A stretch of DNA of 64,000 bases from Oceanobacillus limi (GTDB lineage: Bacteria; Bacillota; Bacilli; Bacillales; Amphibacillaceae). Shown in pieces: positions 37,328 to 45,993 of the stretch. A program made the translations under genes and the position numbers. The DNA lies in contig NZ_FOHE01000002.1 in the NCBI RefSeq assembly GCF_900111445.1, forward strand, positions 1-64,000. Reading direction: 5' to 3'. The notes beneath the pieces are model-generated. The model worked only from the letters and a program-made list of their open reading frames with translations, had not been told where the DNA came from and did not search any database. Numbering within the stretch: the first letter of the stretch is position 1; each line of letters begins with the position of its first letter.

Positions 37328-38338
37328 ATGGCAAAACAGCAAACTTTAACAGGAAGACAAAAAGCTGCGATTCTATTAATCTCCCTTGGTCCAGATGTAT
37401 CTGCTGAGGTATATAAGCATTTATCAGAAGAAGAAATAGAGAAACTAAGTTTAGAAATTTCTTCTGTAAAAAAAGTTGATAGTGAGTTAAAGGATGACGT
37501 ACTAGAACAATTTCATCAAACGGCTCTTGCTCAGGATTATATCTCCCAAGGTGGGATTGGTTATGCGAAAACAGTATTAGAGAAAGCATTTGGACAACAA
37601 GAAGCAACAAATATCATTGGACGACTAACATCGTCATTACAAGTAAGGCCATTCGACTTTGCGCGTAAAGCAGATCCACAACAAGTATTGAATTTTATAC
37701 AAAGTGAACACCCACAGACAATCGCGCTTGTCTTATCTTATTTAGATTCAGAACAATCCGGACAAATTTTGTCAGAATTACCGCAAGAGGTACAAGCAGA
37801 TGTAGCAAGACGAATAGCTACGATGGATTCTACTTCACCAGAAGTTATTAGCCAAGTAGAAGAAGTACTTGAACGCAAAATTTCTTCTTCATTATCAGAG
37901 GATTATACACAAACTGGTGGAATTCAAGCGGTTGTGGAAGTGTTAAATGGAGTAGATCGAAGCACAGAACGTACTATTTTGGATGCACTTGAAATTCAAG
38001 ATCCCGAATTAGCAGAAGAAATCAAGAAACGTATGTTTGTATTTGAGGATATTGTTATTCTTGATAATCGTGCAATTCAACGTGTCATTCGCGAAGTCGA
38101 AAACGAAGACTTGCGACTTGCTCTTAAAGTTGCAAGTGAAGAAGTAAAAGATATCGTCTTCAAGAATATGTCACAACGAATGGCAGAGACATTTAAAGAG
38201 GAAATGGAGTATATGGGTCCTGTTCGATTGAAAGATGTTGAAGAAGCACAAACCAGAATTGTTGCAATCATTCGCAGGTTAGAAGAAGTCGGTGAGATTG
38301 TTATTGCTCGTGGTGGAGGAGACGATATCATTGTCTAA
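37328..38338 (+). CDS. fliG: Flagellar motor switch protein FliG
   Basis: FliG carries torque from the stators and sets rotation direction. The protein has 336 residues with the three armadillo-like parts. The middle domain contains the EHPQTIALVLSYLD motif (the conserved EHPQ). The C-terminal charged torque helix includes VQLKD-like VRLKDVEEAQTRIV. TTAGGAGG lies before the ATG. Its end overlaps the proposed TTG start of fliH. Confidence 0.98.
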   Translation: MAKQQTLTGRQKAAILLISLGPDVSAEVYKHLSEEEIEKLSLEISSVKKVDSELKDDVLEQFHQTALAQDYISQGGIGYAKTVLEKAFGQQEATNIIGRLTSSLQVRPFDFARKADPQQVLNFIQSEHPQTIALVLSYLDSEQSGQILSELPQEVQADVARRIATMDSTSPEVISQVEEVLERKISSSLSEDYTQTGGIQAVVEVLNGVDRSTERTILDALEIQDPELAEEIKKRMFVFEDIVILDNRAIQRVIREVENEDLRLALKVASEEVKDIVFKNMSQRMAETFKEEMEYMGPVRLKDVEEAQTRIVAIIRRLEEVGEIVIARGGGDDIIV

Positions 38339-39080
38339 TTCACATTATCAATCAAAAAAATTAATCGAGATAAAGCCTATTAAGATTGAAAAAGAAATTA
38401 ACGAAAACCAAGAAACAGTCTTATTAGATTCCATTCATGAAAAAGAAAACAAATTAACGGAACTTAGAAATGAAGTAGAAAAATTAACTAAACAAAAAGA
38501 AGCAACCCTTCTCGAAACGAAACAACAAATTGAAAACGAAAAGAAAAACTGGGAAGACGAAAAGCAGCAGCTCGTTGAAGTAGCGAAAGAAGAAGGGTAT
38601 CAAATAGGGTTCAATCAAGGGAAAGAAGAGGGTTATAACGAATGTTCTAACCTTCTTGAACAAGCGAATTCTATTTTGCAATCTGCAAGGAATGACTATC
38701 ATGCAACAATTGAGAAAAGTGATGACTCCATCATTGAATTGGCAATACATGTAGCTGAGAAAATTATGAAACAACAAATCAACGATCATCCAGAATCCTT
38801 TGTTCCAATTGTGAAGGAAGCAATACATTCCCTAAAAGATAAATCGTTAATAACTATATATTTGCATCCTTCCAATCATGAATATGTACTGCAACAAAAA
38901 AAGGAACTACAGCATATTGTAGAGAAGCAAGCAGAATTATCCATACTAGTTGATGAATCAGCAAAAGAAGGAACTTGCATAATTGAACATCCTTTTGGAA
39001 AAGTAGATGCCAGCATTGACACCCAGTTAACGCAATTACGTGATGTATTATTTGAAGTAATAATGGAGAATAAACAATGA
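38331..39080 (+). CDS. fliH: Flagellar export ATPase regulator FliH
   Basis: FliH forms the peripheral stalk of the flagellar export ATPase. A long charged coiled coil spans about residues 20-90. The C-terminal domain includes IIELAIHVAEKIMKQQIN and the VSILVDESAKEGTCIIEHPFGKVDASID type of ending. I chose a TTG start (MSNSHYQSKKL) because GGAGGAG lies nine bases upstream inside fliG; the frame is open to 38292. The gene overlaps fliG by eight bases and fliI by four. Confidence 0.9.
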   Translation: MSNSHYQSKKLIEIKPIKIEKEINENQETVLLDSIHEKENKLTELRNEVEKLTKQKEATLLETKQQIENEKKNWEDEKQQLVEVAKEEGYQIGFNQGKEEGYNECSNLLEQANSILQSARNDYHATIEKSDDSIIELAIHVAEKIMKQQINDHPESFVPIVKEAIHSLKDKSLITIYLHPSNHEYVLQQKKELQHIVEKQAELSILVDESAKEGTCIIEHPFGKVDASIDTQLTQLRDVLFEVIMENKQ

Positions 39081-40393
39081 ATATTACCCATCATCTTTCT
39101 GCAATTGAACAAGCCGAAACATATAAGCGATATGGTAAAGTGCAACAAGTTATTGGTATCATGATCGAATCGCACGGTCCTGATGCAAATATCGGTGAAG
39201 TTTGTTATATTCACCCTTCATCACCTAACAAGAAAAAGATAATGTCTGAAGTAGTTGGGTTTAACAATGAAAGAATAATATTAATGCCCTATTCTGAGTT
39301 AACAGATGTTGGACCAGGATGTTTGGTAGAATCAGTTGGCAAACCATTAAGTATTAAAGTTGGTCGAGGATTAATTGGTAAGGTTATTAATTCGCTAGGT
39401 GAAAACCTTGATCATTCGCCACTACCCAAAGGTTTAGAGAATTATGTGACGGATAGAGAACCTCCAAACCCAATGGCTCGTGCTCCTATTTCGGATCCAA
39501 TACAAGTTGGTGTTAAAGCAATTGATACAACGTTAACAGTGGGAAAAGGACAACGAATTGGTATTTTTGCCGGAAGTGGTGTCGGGAAAAGTACTTTACT
39601 AGGTATGATCGCTAGAAATAGTGAGGCAGATATTAATGTTATTGCATTAATAGGAGAACGTGGTCGCGAAGTTAGGGAATTTATTGAGAAGGATCTTGGA
39701 GAAGATGGATTAAAGAAATCGATTGTAGTTGTTGCTACTTCAGATCAACCTGCATTAATGCGGATTAAAGGTGCGTATACAGCTACTGCAATCAGTGAAT
39801 ATTTCCGAGACCAGGGCTTCAAAGTTAATCTCATGATGGACTCTGTTACTCGAGTTGCAATGGCTCAACGTGAAGTAGGCTTAGCTACTGGTGAACCCCC
39901 AACAACAAAAGGGTATACACCGTCCGTTTTTGCTACTTTGCCAAAGTTATTAGAAAGAACTGGAACAAATGAATATGGTTCAATTACTGCTTTTTATACT
40001 GTATTAGTAGATGGGGACGACATGAACGAACCGATCGCAGATACGGTTAGAGGAATTTTAGATGGTCACTTTGTTATGGATCGTAGATTAGCTGAAAATG
40101 GACAATTCCCAGCGATTAAAATTCTCAAATCAATAAGTAGGGTCATGAACAACATTGTCAGTGAGGAACATATTTCCATCGCTCAACAACTACGTTCACT
40201 ATTGTCAACTTATGAGCAAAATAGTGAATTAATCCAAATCGGAGCTTATAAACGAGGAACAGACAAAGAAATAGATAAAGCAATCACATTTCATCCAAAA
40301 ATACAATCTTTCTTAAAACAAGACATCTTTGAGTATAAAACGCTAGATGAATCAATTGAATTGATGAAGCAGTTGTTTAATGGAGGAAGTTAA
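39077..40393 (+). CDS. fliI: Flagellum-specific ATP synthase-like export ATPase FliI
   Basis: FliI is the F1-beta-like ATPase that energises flagellar protein export. Walker A is FAGSGVGKSTLLG near residue 165, and the GERGREVREFIE and DSVTRVAMAQREVGLATGEPP motifs follow. The length is 438 residues. It overlaps fliH through ATGA. fliH, fliI and fliJ together encode the complete cytoplasmic ATPase complex. Confidence 0.98.
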   Translation: MNITHHLSAIEQAETYKRYGKVQQVIGIMIESHGPDANIGEVCYIHPSSPNKKKIMSEVVGFNNERIILMPYSELTDVGPGCLVESVGKPLSIKVGRGLIGKVINSLGENLDHSPLPKGLENYVTDREPPNPMARAPISDPIQVGVKAIDTTLTVGKGQRIGIFAGSGVGKSTLLGMIARNSEADINVIALIGERGREVREFIEKDLGEDGLKKSIVVVATSDQPALMRIKGAYTATAISEYFRDQGFKVNLMMDSVTRVAMAQREVGLATGEPPTTKGYTPSVFATLPKLLERTGTNEYGSITAFYTVLVDGDDMNEPIADTVRGILDGHFVMDRRLAENGQFPAIKILKSISRVMNNIVSEEHISIAQQLRSLLSTYEQNSELIQIGAYKRGTDKEIDKAITFHPKIQSFLKQDIFEYKTLDESIELMKQLFNGGS

Positions 40394-40395
40394 AG

Positions 40396-40842
40396 ATGGC
40401 TAACATGGTAGTAATGAGTAAGATTTTAACTATTCGTGAAAAAGAAAAAAAGGACGCCCAGCACGCATACCAACTATCAATCAATCAATTTGAGCGAATT
40501 GGTACAAAAATGTATGAGCTTCTACGAAAAAAAGAAGTAGCTGAACAGGCGTATGAAGAATCACTGCAAGCTTCAACCAATATCACTTCAATCCAGGAAC
40601 ACATGGAATATATGGAATTTATAAATAAACAAATTAACAATTTACAGCAAGCTGTGCAACAAGCAAGAACAGAAATGGAAGCGAAGCAATCGAAATTAAC
40701 GAATGCTCATGTTGAAATGAAGAAATTCGAAAAATTAATCGAATATCGTAATATAGATCAAGCGAATCAAGAAAAAAGATTAGAAAATGCGCAGATGGAT
40801 GAAATATCCGTTCAGCAATTTCTGAGCTATCAAAATAGGTGA
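40396..40842 (+). CDS. fliJ: Flagellar export chaperone/stalk protein FliJ
   Basis: FliJ is a coiled-coil protein that acts as the central stalk of the FliI hexamer. The 148-residue product is almost all helix with heptads of charged residues, and ends MDEISVQQFLSYQNR, close to the Bacillus ending. GGAGGAAG lies upstream. Identity rests on position after fliI, size and coiled-coil form, since FliJ sequences vary widely. Confidence 0.9.
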   Translation: MANMVVMSKILTIREKEKKDAQHAYQLSINQFERIGTKMYELLRKKEVAEQAYEESLQASTNITSIQEHMEYMEFINKQINNLQQAVQQARTEMEAKQSKLTNAHVEMKKFEKLIEYRNIDQANQEKRLENAQMDEISVQQFLSYQNR

Positions 40843-40847
40843 GTATC

Positions 40848-41444
40848 ATGGCGAAAGAGATAAATGAAGAAAAAAAGAAAATGAATCCTATCTTATGGTT
40901 TTTCGTTGCAATCGTAATTCCACTACTAATTGTAGTATCCCTAACCGCAGTTGGGTTAGCAATTGCTGGAATTAATGTAGTTGACTGGGTAAAGAACACC
41001 GCAAACGATATTCCAGTTGTTAACTCCTATATTACTACCGAGGAAGAAGCGAAAGAGGAAAAAGCCGAGGAAGAAGTACAATCACAAGTTACAGAAAAAG
41101 ACAATGAAATAGAATCCTTAGCTGCTGAAGTTTCTAACTTGGAAGGAATAATTGAACAACGGGAACAAGAGATTGCTCAACTTGAAGCTAAGCTAGAAGA
41201 AGCAACATCCACCTCCGAGGAGGCTGATAATACCGAACAACGTGATGCGGTAAAAGAAATGTCTGCCTCCTTACGAGAGATGGATAGCGAACAAGCAGCT
41301 AGAATTATTGAACAATTGGATAGCAATACAGCCGTTTCTATTTTGCAGAAACTATCAAACAAGGATCGTGGAGCCATTTTACAAGAAATAGAGTCTGAAA
41401 CAGCAGCAGAAATTACAGCTTTATTTATAGAAAGTAACGATTAA
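40848..41444 (+). CDS. ylxF: MotE/YlxF-type flagellar protein with MgtE-N domain
   Basis: The protein has one membrane span at about residues 15-37 (NPILWFFVAIVIPLLIVVSL), an acidic coiled coil (about residues 62-115), and a C-terminal MgtE-N-like domain (MSASLREMDSEQAARIIEQL... and KLSNKDRGAILQEIE). This is the layout of MotE-like proteins in flagellar operons. An exact role in Bacillus is not settled as far as I know. The ATG after AGGTG is preferred to the GTG nine bases earlier. Confidence 0.87.
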   Translation: MAKEINEEKKKMNPILWFFVAIVIPLLIVVSLTAVGLAIAGINVVDWVKNTANDIPVVNSYITTEEEAKEEKAEEEVQSQVTEKDNEIESLAAEVSNLEGIIEQREQEIAQLEAKLEEATSTSEEADNTEQRDAVKEMSASLREMDSEQAARIIEQLDSNTAVSILQKLSNKDRGAILQEIESETAAEITALFIESND

Positions 41445-41473
41445 TAAACGTACAACTGAAAGGAGGTGAAAAA

Positions 41474-42853
41474 ATGAACGCGATCGGAATGCTTTTTAGT
41501 AAGGTTTCAGAACAACTTTCAACAGTAGTGGAAACAAAACAACAACAATCTACTAAAAAAGATGACTTGTTTCAGTCCTTATTGCTAAAAGAAAGTAATT
41601 CAAGTGTAAACAATTTAGAACTTTCCACAGAGGATGGCGAAACTATTCCTGAAGATATAAAGGCACTGTTGGATGGGGCGGGTGATTTAGAAGAGGCTTT
41701 ACAACCGTTAGTTGCGTGGCTAATGTCAAATGAGAATGTCGATCTATCTAATCTATCAACTGAGCAAGTGAGTTTGCTGAAGGACGTAGAATTATCAAAT
41801 GACCAGTTGATGAACCTGTTGCATAATCTTAATGCTAGTATAAGTTCAGATCAAACTGAGAAAGGTAAACAAACTCAATTTACTATTGAACAATTGATAT
41901 CTTTACAAGAAACTCTAGTAGCAAACTCCAATGGAAAAGACCTGTTAAGTGACGACCAGATAAAAAATCTTAATAAGTTTCTAGATTTATTCTCTAAATT
42001 TGAAGCAATTCTTCAAGATGTGAATTCACAAAGAGATTTAAAGAAAGCAGCGCCACAAATACTTGATTTGCTACAAAAGTGGACTGCATTAGAGAAGTCA
42101 CTTGGAAATAACAGCAACGTTCTAAACTTGACAAATCAAGAAGGTTCCAAGTTAGAAGGGATTTGGAAGGACTTATTACAATCTTTCCAAAAGCGAAATC
42201 AATTTGCCGCAAATGCACAGTATAATACTAATGCGAAAGTTACGACGACAGATATTGCAAAATGGGTAGATCATGCATTACAAAAAAATGGCCTAGCTGA
42301 AAAACTAACTGGACAGAACGTAAACGCTTGGAATGGTTCATCAATGCCAATGACTCGGTTAGAACAATATGTAATCCATGTTAATCAGGCACAAGGTACT
42401 CAACAAACAACCCCTGATCAACAGCTAATGGATCAAATACAAAAAGTGATGAAGTCAAGTAAATTTTTATCCATGCCAAATGGAGCAAACCAATTATCTA
42501 TCTCGTTACGGCCGGATAATTTAGGTGATATGATGATTAAGTTAACCCAGATTAACGGTGAAATGACGGTGAAGATAATGGTTACGTCCCAAGCAGCTAA
42601 AGAAATGCTTGAATCCAACATGAACCAGCTTAAAAATATGTTCTCGCCACATCAAGTGACGATTGAGAAACAAGATCTGACGACACAACAACAAGGGCAG
42701 AATATGCAAAAAAATCAAGACGAAAAATCATTTAATGAGCAGAATGATAATAATTCCTCTGGAAGCTCGTCATCAAATGATAATGAGCAGTCAAGCAGTG
42801 AAAATGACTTTGAATCTGCCATACAAGATTTATTATTAAATGAGGAGGTGTAG
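41474..42853 (+). CDS. fliK: Flagellar hook-length control protein FliK
   Basis: FliK is the secreted ruler that stops hook growth and switches the export gate to late substrates. The N-terminal 300 residues are low-complexity and rich in Asn, Gln, Leu and Ser. The C-terminal Flg_hook domain near residues 330-400 has LSISLRPDNLGDMMIKL and MLESNMNQLKNMFSPH. The tail is poly-Asn/Ser/Asp. An AAAGGAGGTGA site precedes the ATG. It partners with FlhB at 50995 and resembles the YlqG end domain. Confidence 0.93.
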   Translation: MNAIGMLFSKVSEQLSTVVETKQQQSTKKDDLFQSLLLKESNSSVNNLELSTEDGETIPEDIKALLDGAGDLEEALQPLVAWLMSNENVDLSNLSTEQVSLLKDVELSNDQLMNLLHNLNASISSDQTEKGKQTQFTIEQLISLQETLVANSNGKDLLSDDQIKNLNKFLDLFSKFEAILQDVNSQRDLKKAAPQILDLLQKWTALEKSLGNNSNVLNLTNQEGSKLEGIWKDLLQSFQKRNQFAANAQYNTNAKVTTTDIAKWVDHALQKNGLAEKLTGQNVNAWNGSSMPMTRLEQYVIHVNQAQGTQQTTPDQQLMDQIQKVMKSSKFLSMPNGANQLSISLRPDNLGDMMIKLTQINGEMTVKIMVTSQAAKEMLESNMNQLKNMFSPHQVTIEKQDLTTQQQGQNMQKNQDEKSFNEQNDNNSSGSSSSNDNEQSSSENDFESAIQDLLLNEEV

Positions 42854-42860
42854 GTGAGGG

Positions 42861-43337
42861 ATGACTACTATTGATCCATCTTTATATTTAAAGAACCAAC
42901 AAACAACTAAAACACCAAGCACAAATCTTGGCAAAGATGAGTTTTTGAAGATATTAATGACACAATTACAAAATCAGGATCCAACTGCACCAATGGACGA
43001 CAAAGAGTTTATCTCGCAGATGACGACATTTTCTTCCTTGGAACAAATGATGAATATGACAGCTTCAATCGATAAACTTGTTCAAAATCAGACGGTTTCT
43101 CCAGTTATTCAATATAGTCATATGATCGGAAAAGAAGTTACATATGATACGTATGACAAAGAGACTGAAAAAAAATCTGGTCAAGAAACAAGTGTCGTAA
43201 TAGCTGTTAGTCAAAAAGAAGGTCAAGCCGTTCTACAACTAGAAAATGGCGAGAAAAAATATGTAGAAGAGATTGTACAAGTTAGCCAGCCTAGTGATAA
43301 GGAAGATGCAGGGGATACCGAAGAAGGAAGTGAATAG
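42861..43337 (+). CDS. flgD: Flagellar hook assembly (capping) protein FlgD
   Basis: FlgD caps the growing hook and is discarded afterwards. The core LGKDEFLKILMTQLQNQDPTAPMDD with EFISQMTTFSSLEQMMNM is the FlgD signature (cited in parts). This 158-residue form lacks the long Ig-like extension of enteric FlgD, as usual in Bacillus. The end is rich in Glu and Asp. GAGGAGGTGTAGGTGAG is upstream. The next gene starts 2 bp after its stop. Confidence 0.95.
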   Translation: MTTIDPSLYLKNQQTTKTPSTNLGKDEFLKILMTQLQNQDPTAPMDDKEFISQMTTFSSLEQMMNMTASIDKLVQNQTVSPVIQYSHMIGKEVTYDTYDKETEKKSGQETSVVIAVSQKEGQAVLQLENGEKKYVEEIVQVSQPSDKEDAGDTEEGSE

Positions 43338-43338
43338 C

Positions 43339-43713
43339 ATGGATCACCGGATTCATCAAGTATCACAGCAACATGCTTTGCAAATTCCGACGGGTCGTAA
43401 ACCTATAGATAATCAACACACTTCCGATTTTAAAGAAATTCTCATTGGCCAACAAGCGCTAAAGTTTAGTAAGCATGCTAGCCAACGGCTTAACGAACGG
43501 AATATCGAGTTTAATGAGAAGCAATGGGAGACCATTTCTGAAAAAGTGTTGGAAGCAAAGCAGAAGGGGATTACCGATTCATTGGTTGTAACGAATAATG
43601 CAGCTCTTGTTGTCAGTACGAAAAATAATACAGTAGTTACTGCAATGGATCGAGAAGAAGCAACAAGTAATATTTTTTCAAATATTAATGGAACAATTTT
43701 AATAAACGATTAG
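43339..43713 (+). CDS. Flagellar operon protein of the TIGR02530/FlbD-adjacent family
   Basis: This 124-residue protein lies between flgD and flgE, the usual place for the TIGR02530 flagellar operon protein. The core LKFSKHASQRLNERNIEFNE and TDSLVVTNNAALVVSTKNNTVVTAMDR are the parts that I recognise as family-conserved. It lacks a signal peptide and a membrane span. A role as an export substrate or hook chaperone has been suggested by position only. The ATG two bases after flgD stop has GAAGGAAG upstream. Confidence 0.85.
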   Translation: MDHRIHQVSQQHALQIPTGRKPIDNQHTSDFKEILIGQQALKFSKHASQRLNERNIEFNEKQWETISEKVLEAKQKGITDSLVVTNNAALVVSTKNNTVVTAMDREEATSNIFSNINGTILIND

Positions 43714-43737
43714 GCTGGACCCTTATGGGAAGCCAAT

Positions 43738-43763
43738 AAGCTGTTGACTGACTGATACAGCTT
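43738..43763 (+). terminator. Weak hairpin before flgE, possible attenuator
   Basis: AAGCTGT (43738-43744) pairs with ACAGCTT (43757-43763) followed by TTC only. It sits in the 80-bp gap between the TIGR02530 gene and flgE. It could slow polymerase or protect the abundant hook mRNA. Confidence 0.35.
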
Positions 43764-43793
43764 TTCAAACCAATTTAAAGGGGAGTAATAATT

Positions 43794-45284
43794 ATGCTAC
43801 GTTCAATGTATGCAGGTATTTCTGGAATGAAAAACTTCCAAACGAAATTAGATGTTATCGGTAATAATATTGCCAATGTAAATACGTCCGGATTCAAAAA
43901 AGGTCGTGCAACTTTCCAAGAGATGATGAGTCAAATGACTTCTGGTGCTCAAGGGCCAACTGAAACACGTGGTGGGGTAAACGCAGCACAGGTAGGATTA
44001 GGTTCTCAGCTCGGATCAATTGATAATATTCATACACAAGGTTCTCGTCAAACAACGAATAATCCATTAGATTTTGCTTTAGAAGGTGATGGAATGTTTG
44101 CTGTACGCGATGGAGAAATGACCGCCTATACACGTGCTGGTAATTTCTACTTAGATGAGGATGGAAGTATTGTTAATTCAGAAGGTGCTTATTTATTAGG
44201 TTTTCCATCTGAGCAAGAGATTGATGCTCGACAAGTAACTACTTGGGATAGTGCTGGGAATCCACTTATTATTTCAACAGATCCAATTACTGGAAACAAA
44301 ACTGTTTCGGCTATTAATGAAGATGGTGAGGAAATTAATTACCAGATTGAGTTTGGGGAAAATGATGCTGGTGAAGATATTATGAGTGTTATGAAAGTGT
44401 ATGAGGATGGTACAGAAAAAGATCTAGGGTCATTCACCAAAAATGTCGATAATGAATTTGAACTAGAGGTTTTTAAAGACCAGGGTGGAGAAGATATAGT
44501 AGTAAAGTTTAGTGATAATGAAGATCATGATCCAATTATTGAAATAAATGGGGTTAGCAAGACTTTTTCAACTGATGGCAATGAAAATACTGAGTTGGAT
44601 TTAGAAGAAGAAATTGAGATTAACTATAGTAACGACGCAAATAGTGTTAGTCCAATTAGTATAACAACTGCACAAGACGGAACGATGACACTCACAGCGG
44701 ATTCAGCAAGTCAAACCTTTAAACTTGATGAAGAAACTGGAACATTATCTGCAGAAGTAGGTGGTGTCACAGTTACATTAGATGGTGCAGTTATGTCAAT
44801 TAAAGAAGTAGATGGTGCTGACAAAGTGATAGCAGATGAAACTACTAATTTCATGAGAGAAGACGCTGTACTTGAAGAAGTCATCAACTACGATGATATG
44901 GAAAATCCAACTACATTAAACATTCCTGACACAGCGCAGAGCTTTAGTGTTCAATCAGATGGTACGATCACTTATGTTGATGAATTTGGTGATAACCGAA
45001 TTGCAGGACAAATCGCGGTTGCTAATTTCTCAAATCCTGCAGGTTTAGAGAAAGCAGGAAGTAATCTATTCCTAAACTCTGCAAACGCAGGCTTTAATGG
45101 TTTTTCTATTCCTGAATCAGAAGGAACAGCATCAATCGTAAGTGGTTCCTTGGAAATGTCTAACGTTGACTTATCGGAAGAATTCACAGAAATGATTACA
45201 GCACAGCGTGGTTTCCAGGCAAATACACGAATTATCACAACATCAGATGAAATCTTGCAAGAGCTTGTTAATCTAAAACGATAA
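43794..45284 (+). CDS. flgE: Flagellar hook protein FlgE (FlgG-type in Bacillus naming), enlarged
   Basis: The protein polymerises into the hook. The N-terminal rod/hook motif is GNNIANVNTSGFKKGRATFQ, the FALEGDGMFAV segment lies near residue 98, and the C-terminal SNVDLSEEFTEMITAQRGFQAN motif ends the chain. At 496 residues it is nearly twice the B. subtilis hook protein (264 residues). The extra part, about residues 150-380, is strongly acidic, full of Asp, Glu, Asn and Thr, and lies between the conserved ends where surface domains D1/D2 sit. AAAGGGGAG precedes the ATG. Confidence 0.94.
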   Translation: MLRSMYAGISGMKNFQTKLDVIGNNIANVNTSGFKKGRATFQEMMSQMTSGAQGPTETRGGVNAAQVGLGSQLGSIDNIHTQGSRQTTNNPLDFALEGDGMFAVRDGEMTAYTRAGNFYLDEDGSIVNSEGAYLLGFPSEQEIDARQVTTWDSAGNPLIISTDPITGNKTVSAINEDGEEINYQIEFGENDAGEDIMSVMKVYEDGTEKDLGSFTKNVDNEFELEVFKDQGGEDIVVKFSDNEDHDPIIEINGVSKTFSTDGNENTELDLEEEIEINYSNDANSVSPISITTAQDGTMTLTADSASQTFKLDEETGTLSAEVGGVTVTLDGAVMSIKEVDGADKVIADETTNFMREDAVLEEVINYDDMENPTTLNIPDTAQSFSVQSDGTITYVDEFGDNRIAGQIAVANFSNPAGLEKAGSNLFLNSANAGFNGFSIPESEGTASIVSGSLEMSNVDLSEEFTEMITAQRGFQANTRIITTSDEILQELVNLKR

Positions 45285-45294
45285 TAAGGGGGTA

Positions 45295-45323
45295 GGGAGT
45301 GACTACTAAACTAGCTCACTCCC
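45295..45323 (+). promoter_or_regulatory. Hairpin occupying the ribosome binding region of swrD
   Basis: GGGAGTGA (45295-45302) pairs perfectly with TCACTCCC (45316-45323). Only nine bases (GCCAATACA), with no Shine-Dalgarno, separate the stem from the swrD ATG. The purine-rich AGGGGGTAGGGAG that could bind the ribosome lies before or inside the 5' arm. Confidence 0.6.
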
Positions 45324-45332
45324 GCCAATACA

Positions 45333-45551
45333 ATGATATCTGTTACACGTTTAAATGGTGACGCCTTTGTATTAAATGCAGCAATGATCGAGCAGGTTCA
45401 AGCATTACCTGATACAACAGTAACTCTACAAAACGGCAAAAAAATTGTCGTAAGAGAACCAGTCCAAGAAGTGATTGAGTTAATAACTTCCTATTATCAA
45501 AAAATAGGAATCCAGCAATCACTTAAAGAGGTGAGTGATACAAGTGAATAA
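45333..45551 (+). CDS. swrD: SwrD (FlbD/YlzI family) flagellar power protein
   Basis: This 72-residue protein has the FlbD-family pattern ISVTRLNGDAFVLNAAMIEQV and PDTTVTLQNGKKIVVRE. In B. subtilis SwrD raises flagellar torque and is needed for swarming. There is no standard ribosome binding site next to its ATG; a hairpin occupies the region. Its end overlaps the likely fliL start by eight bases. Confidence 0.92.
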   Translation: MISVTRLNGDAFVLNAAMIEQVQALPDTTVTLQNGKKIVVREPVQEVIELITSYYQKIGIQQSLKEVSDTSE

Positions 45552-45963
45552 AATTATAAAGACAATGTTAATTTCCTTATTAGCTATCATTCTAATAGGT
45601 GGAATTACAACGGCAATCGTATTATATTTTGTAAATGATAAAGCAGAAGGTCAGGAAAAATCAATTGATGATATTATTGAATATTCCTACGCGACTCCAG
45701 AAATAACAACCGATTTAAATGATGGAAGCTTTGTTCGTATTCAATTTCAAGTCATAACGGACAGCAAGGAAGCAAAAGAAGAAATTGAAAAAAGAGATTT
45801 CCAAGTAAAAAACGTTTTGATTAAGGAATTAGCAAAATTAGAGAGTGAAGAATTTAAAACTGGTCTATCTAGTTTAGAAGAAAAGGTCATAACAGAGTTA
45901 AACGAAGTAATGACAGAAGGAAAAATCACAGACGTATATACAATACAGAAAATATTACAATAG
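45544..45963 (+). CDS. fliL: Flagellar basal body-associated protein FliL
   Basis: FliL surrounds or supports stator units. A single N-terminal membrane span covers about residues 8-30 (MLISLLAIILIGGITTAIVL). The external domain has PEITTDLNDGSFVRIQFQV and EKRDFQVKNVLIKEL. The GTG chosen (MNKIIKTM) stands nine bases after AGAGGTGA; a GTG nine bases earlier overlaps that site. The length is 139 residues. Confidence 0.93.
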   Translation: MNKIIKTMLISLLAIILIGGITTAIVLYFVNDKAEGQEKSIDDIIEYSYATPEITTDLNDGSFVRIQFQVITDSKEAKEEIEKRDFQVKNVLIKELAKLESEEFKTGLSSLEEKVITELNEVMTEGKITDVYTIQKILQ

Positions 45964-45993
45964 CAATGTACTCCGGAATGGAGGTGAGTATAC

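Noticed and set aside
38484-38828. 114-codon antisense frame within fliH
   Set aside because: It arises from the Lys/Glu-rich codons of the FliH coiled coil read backwards as Phe/Leu; no start signal.
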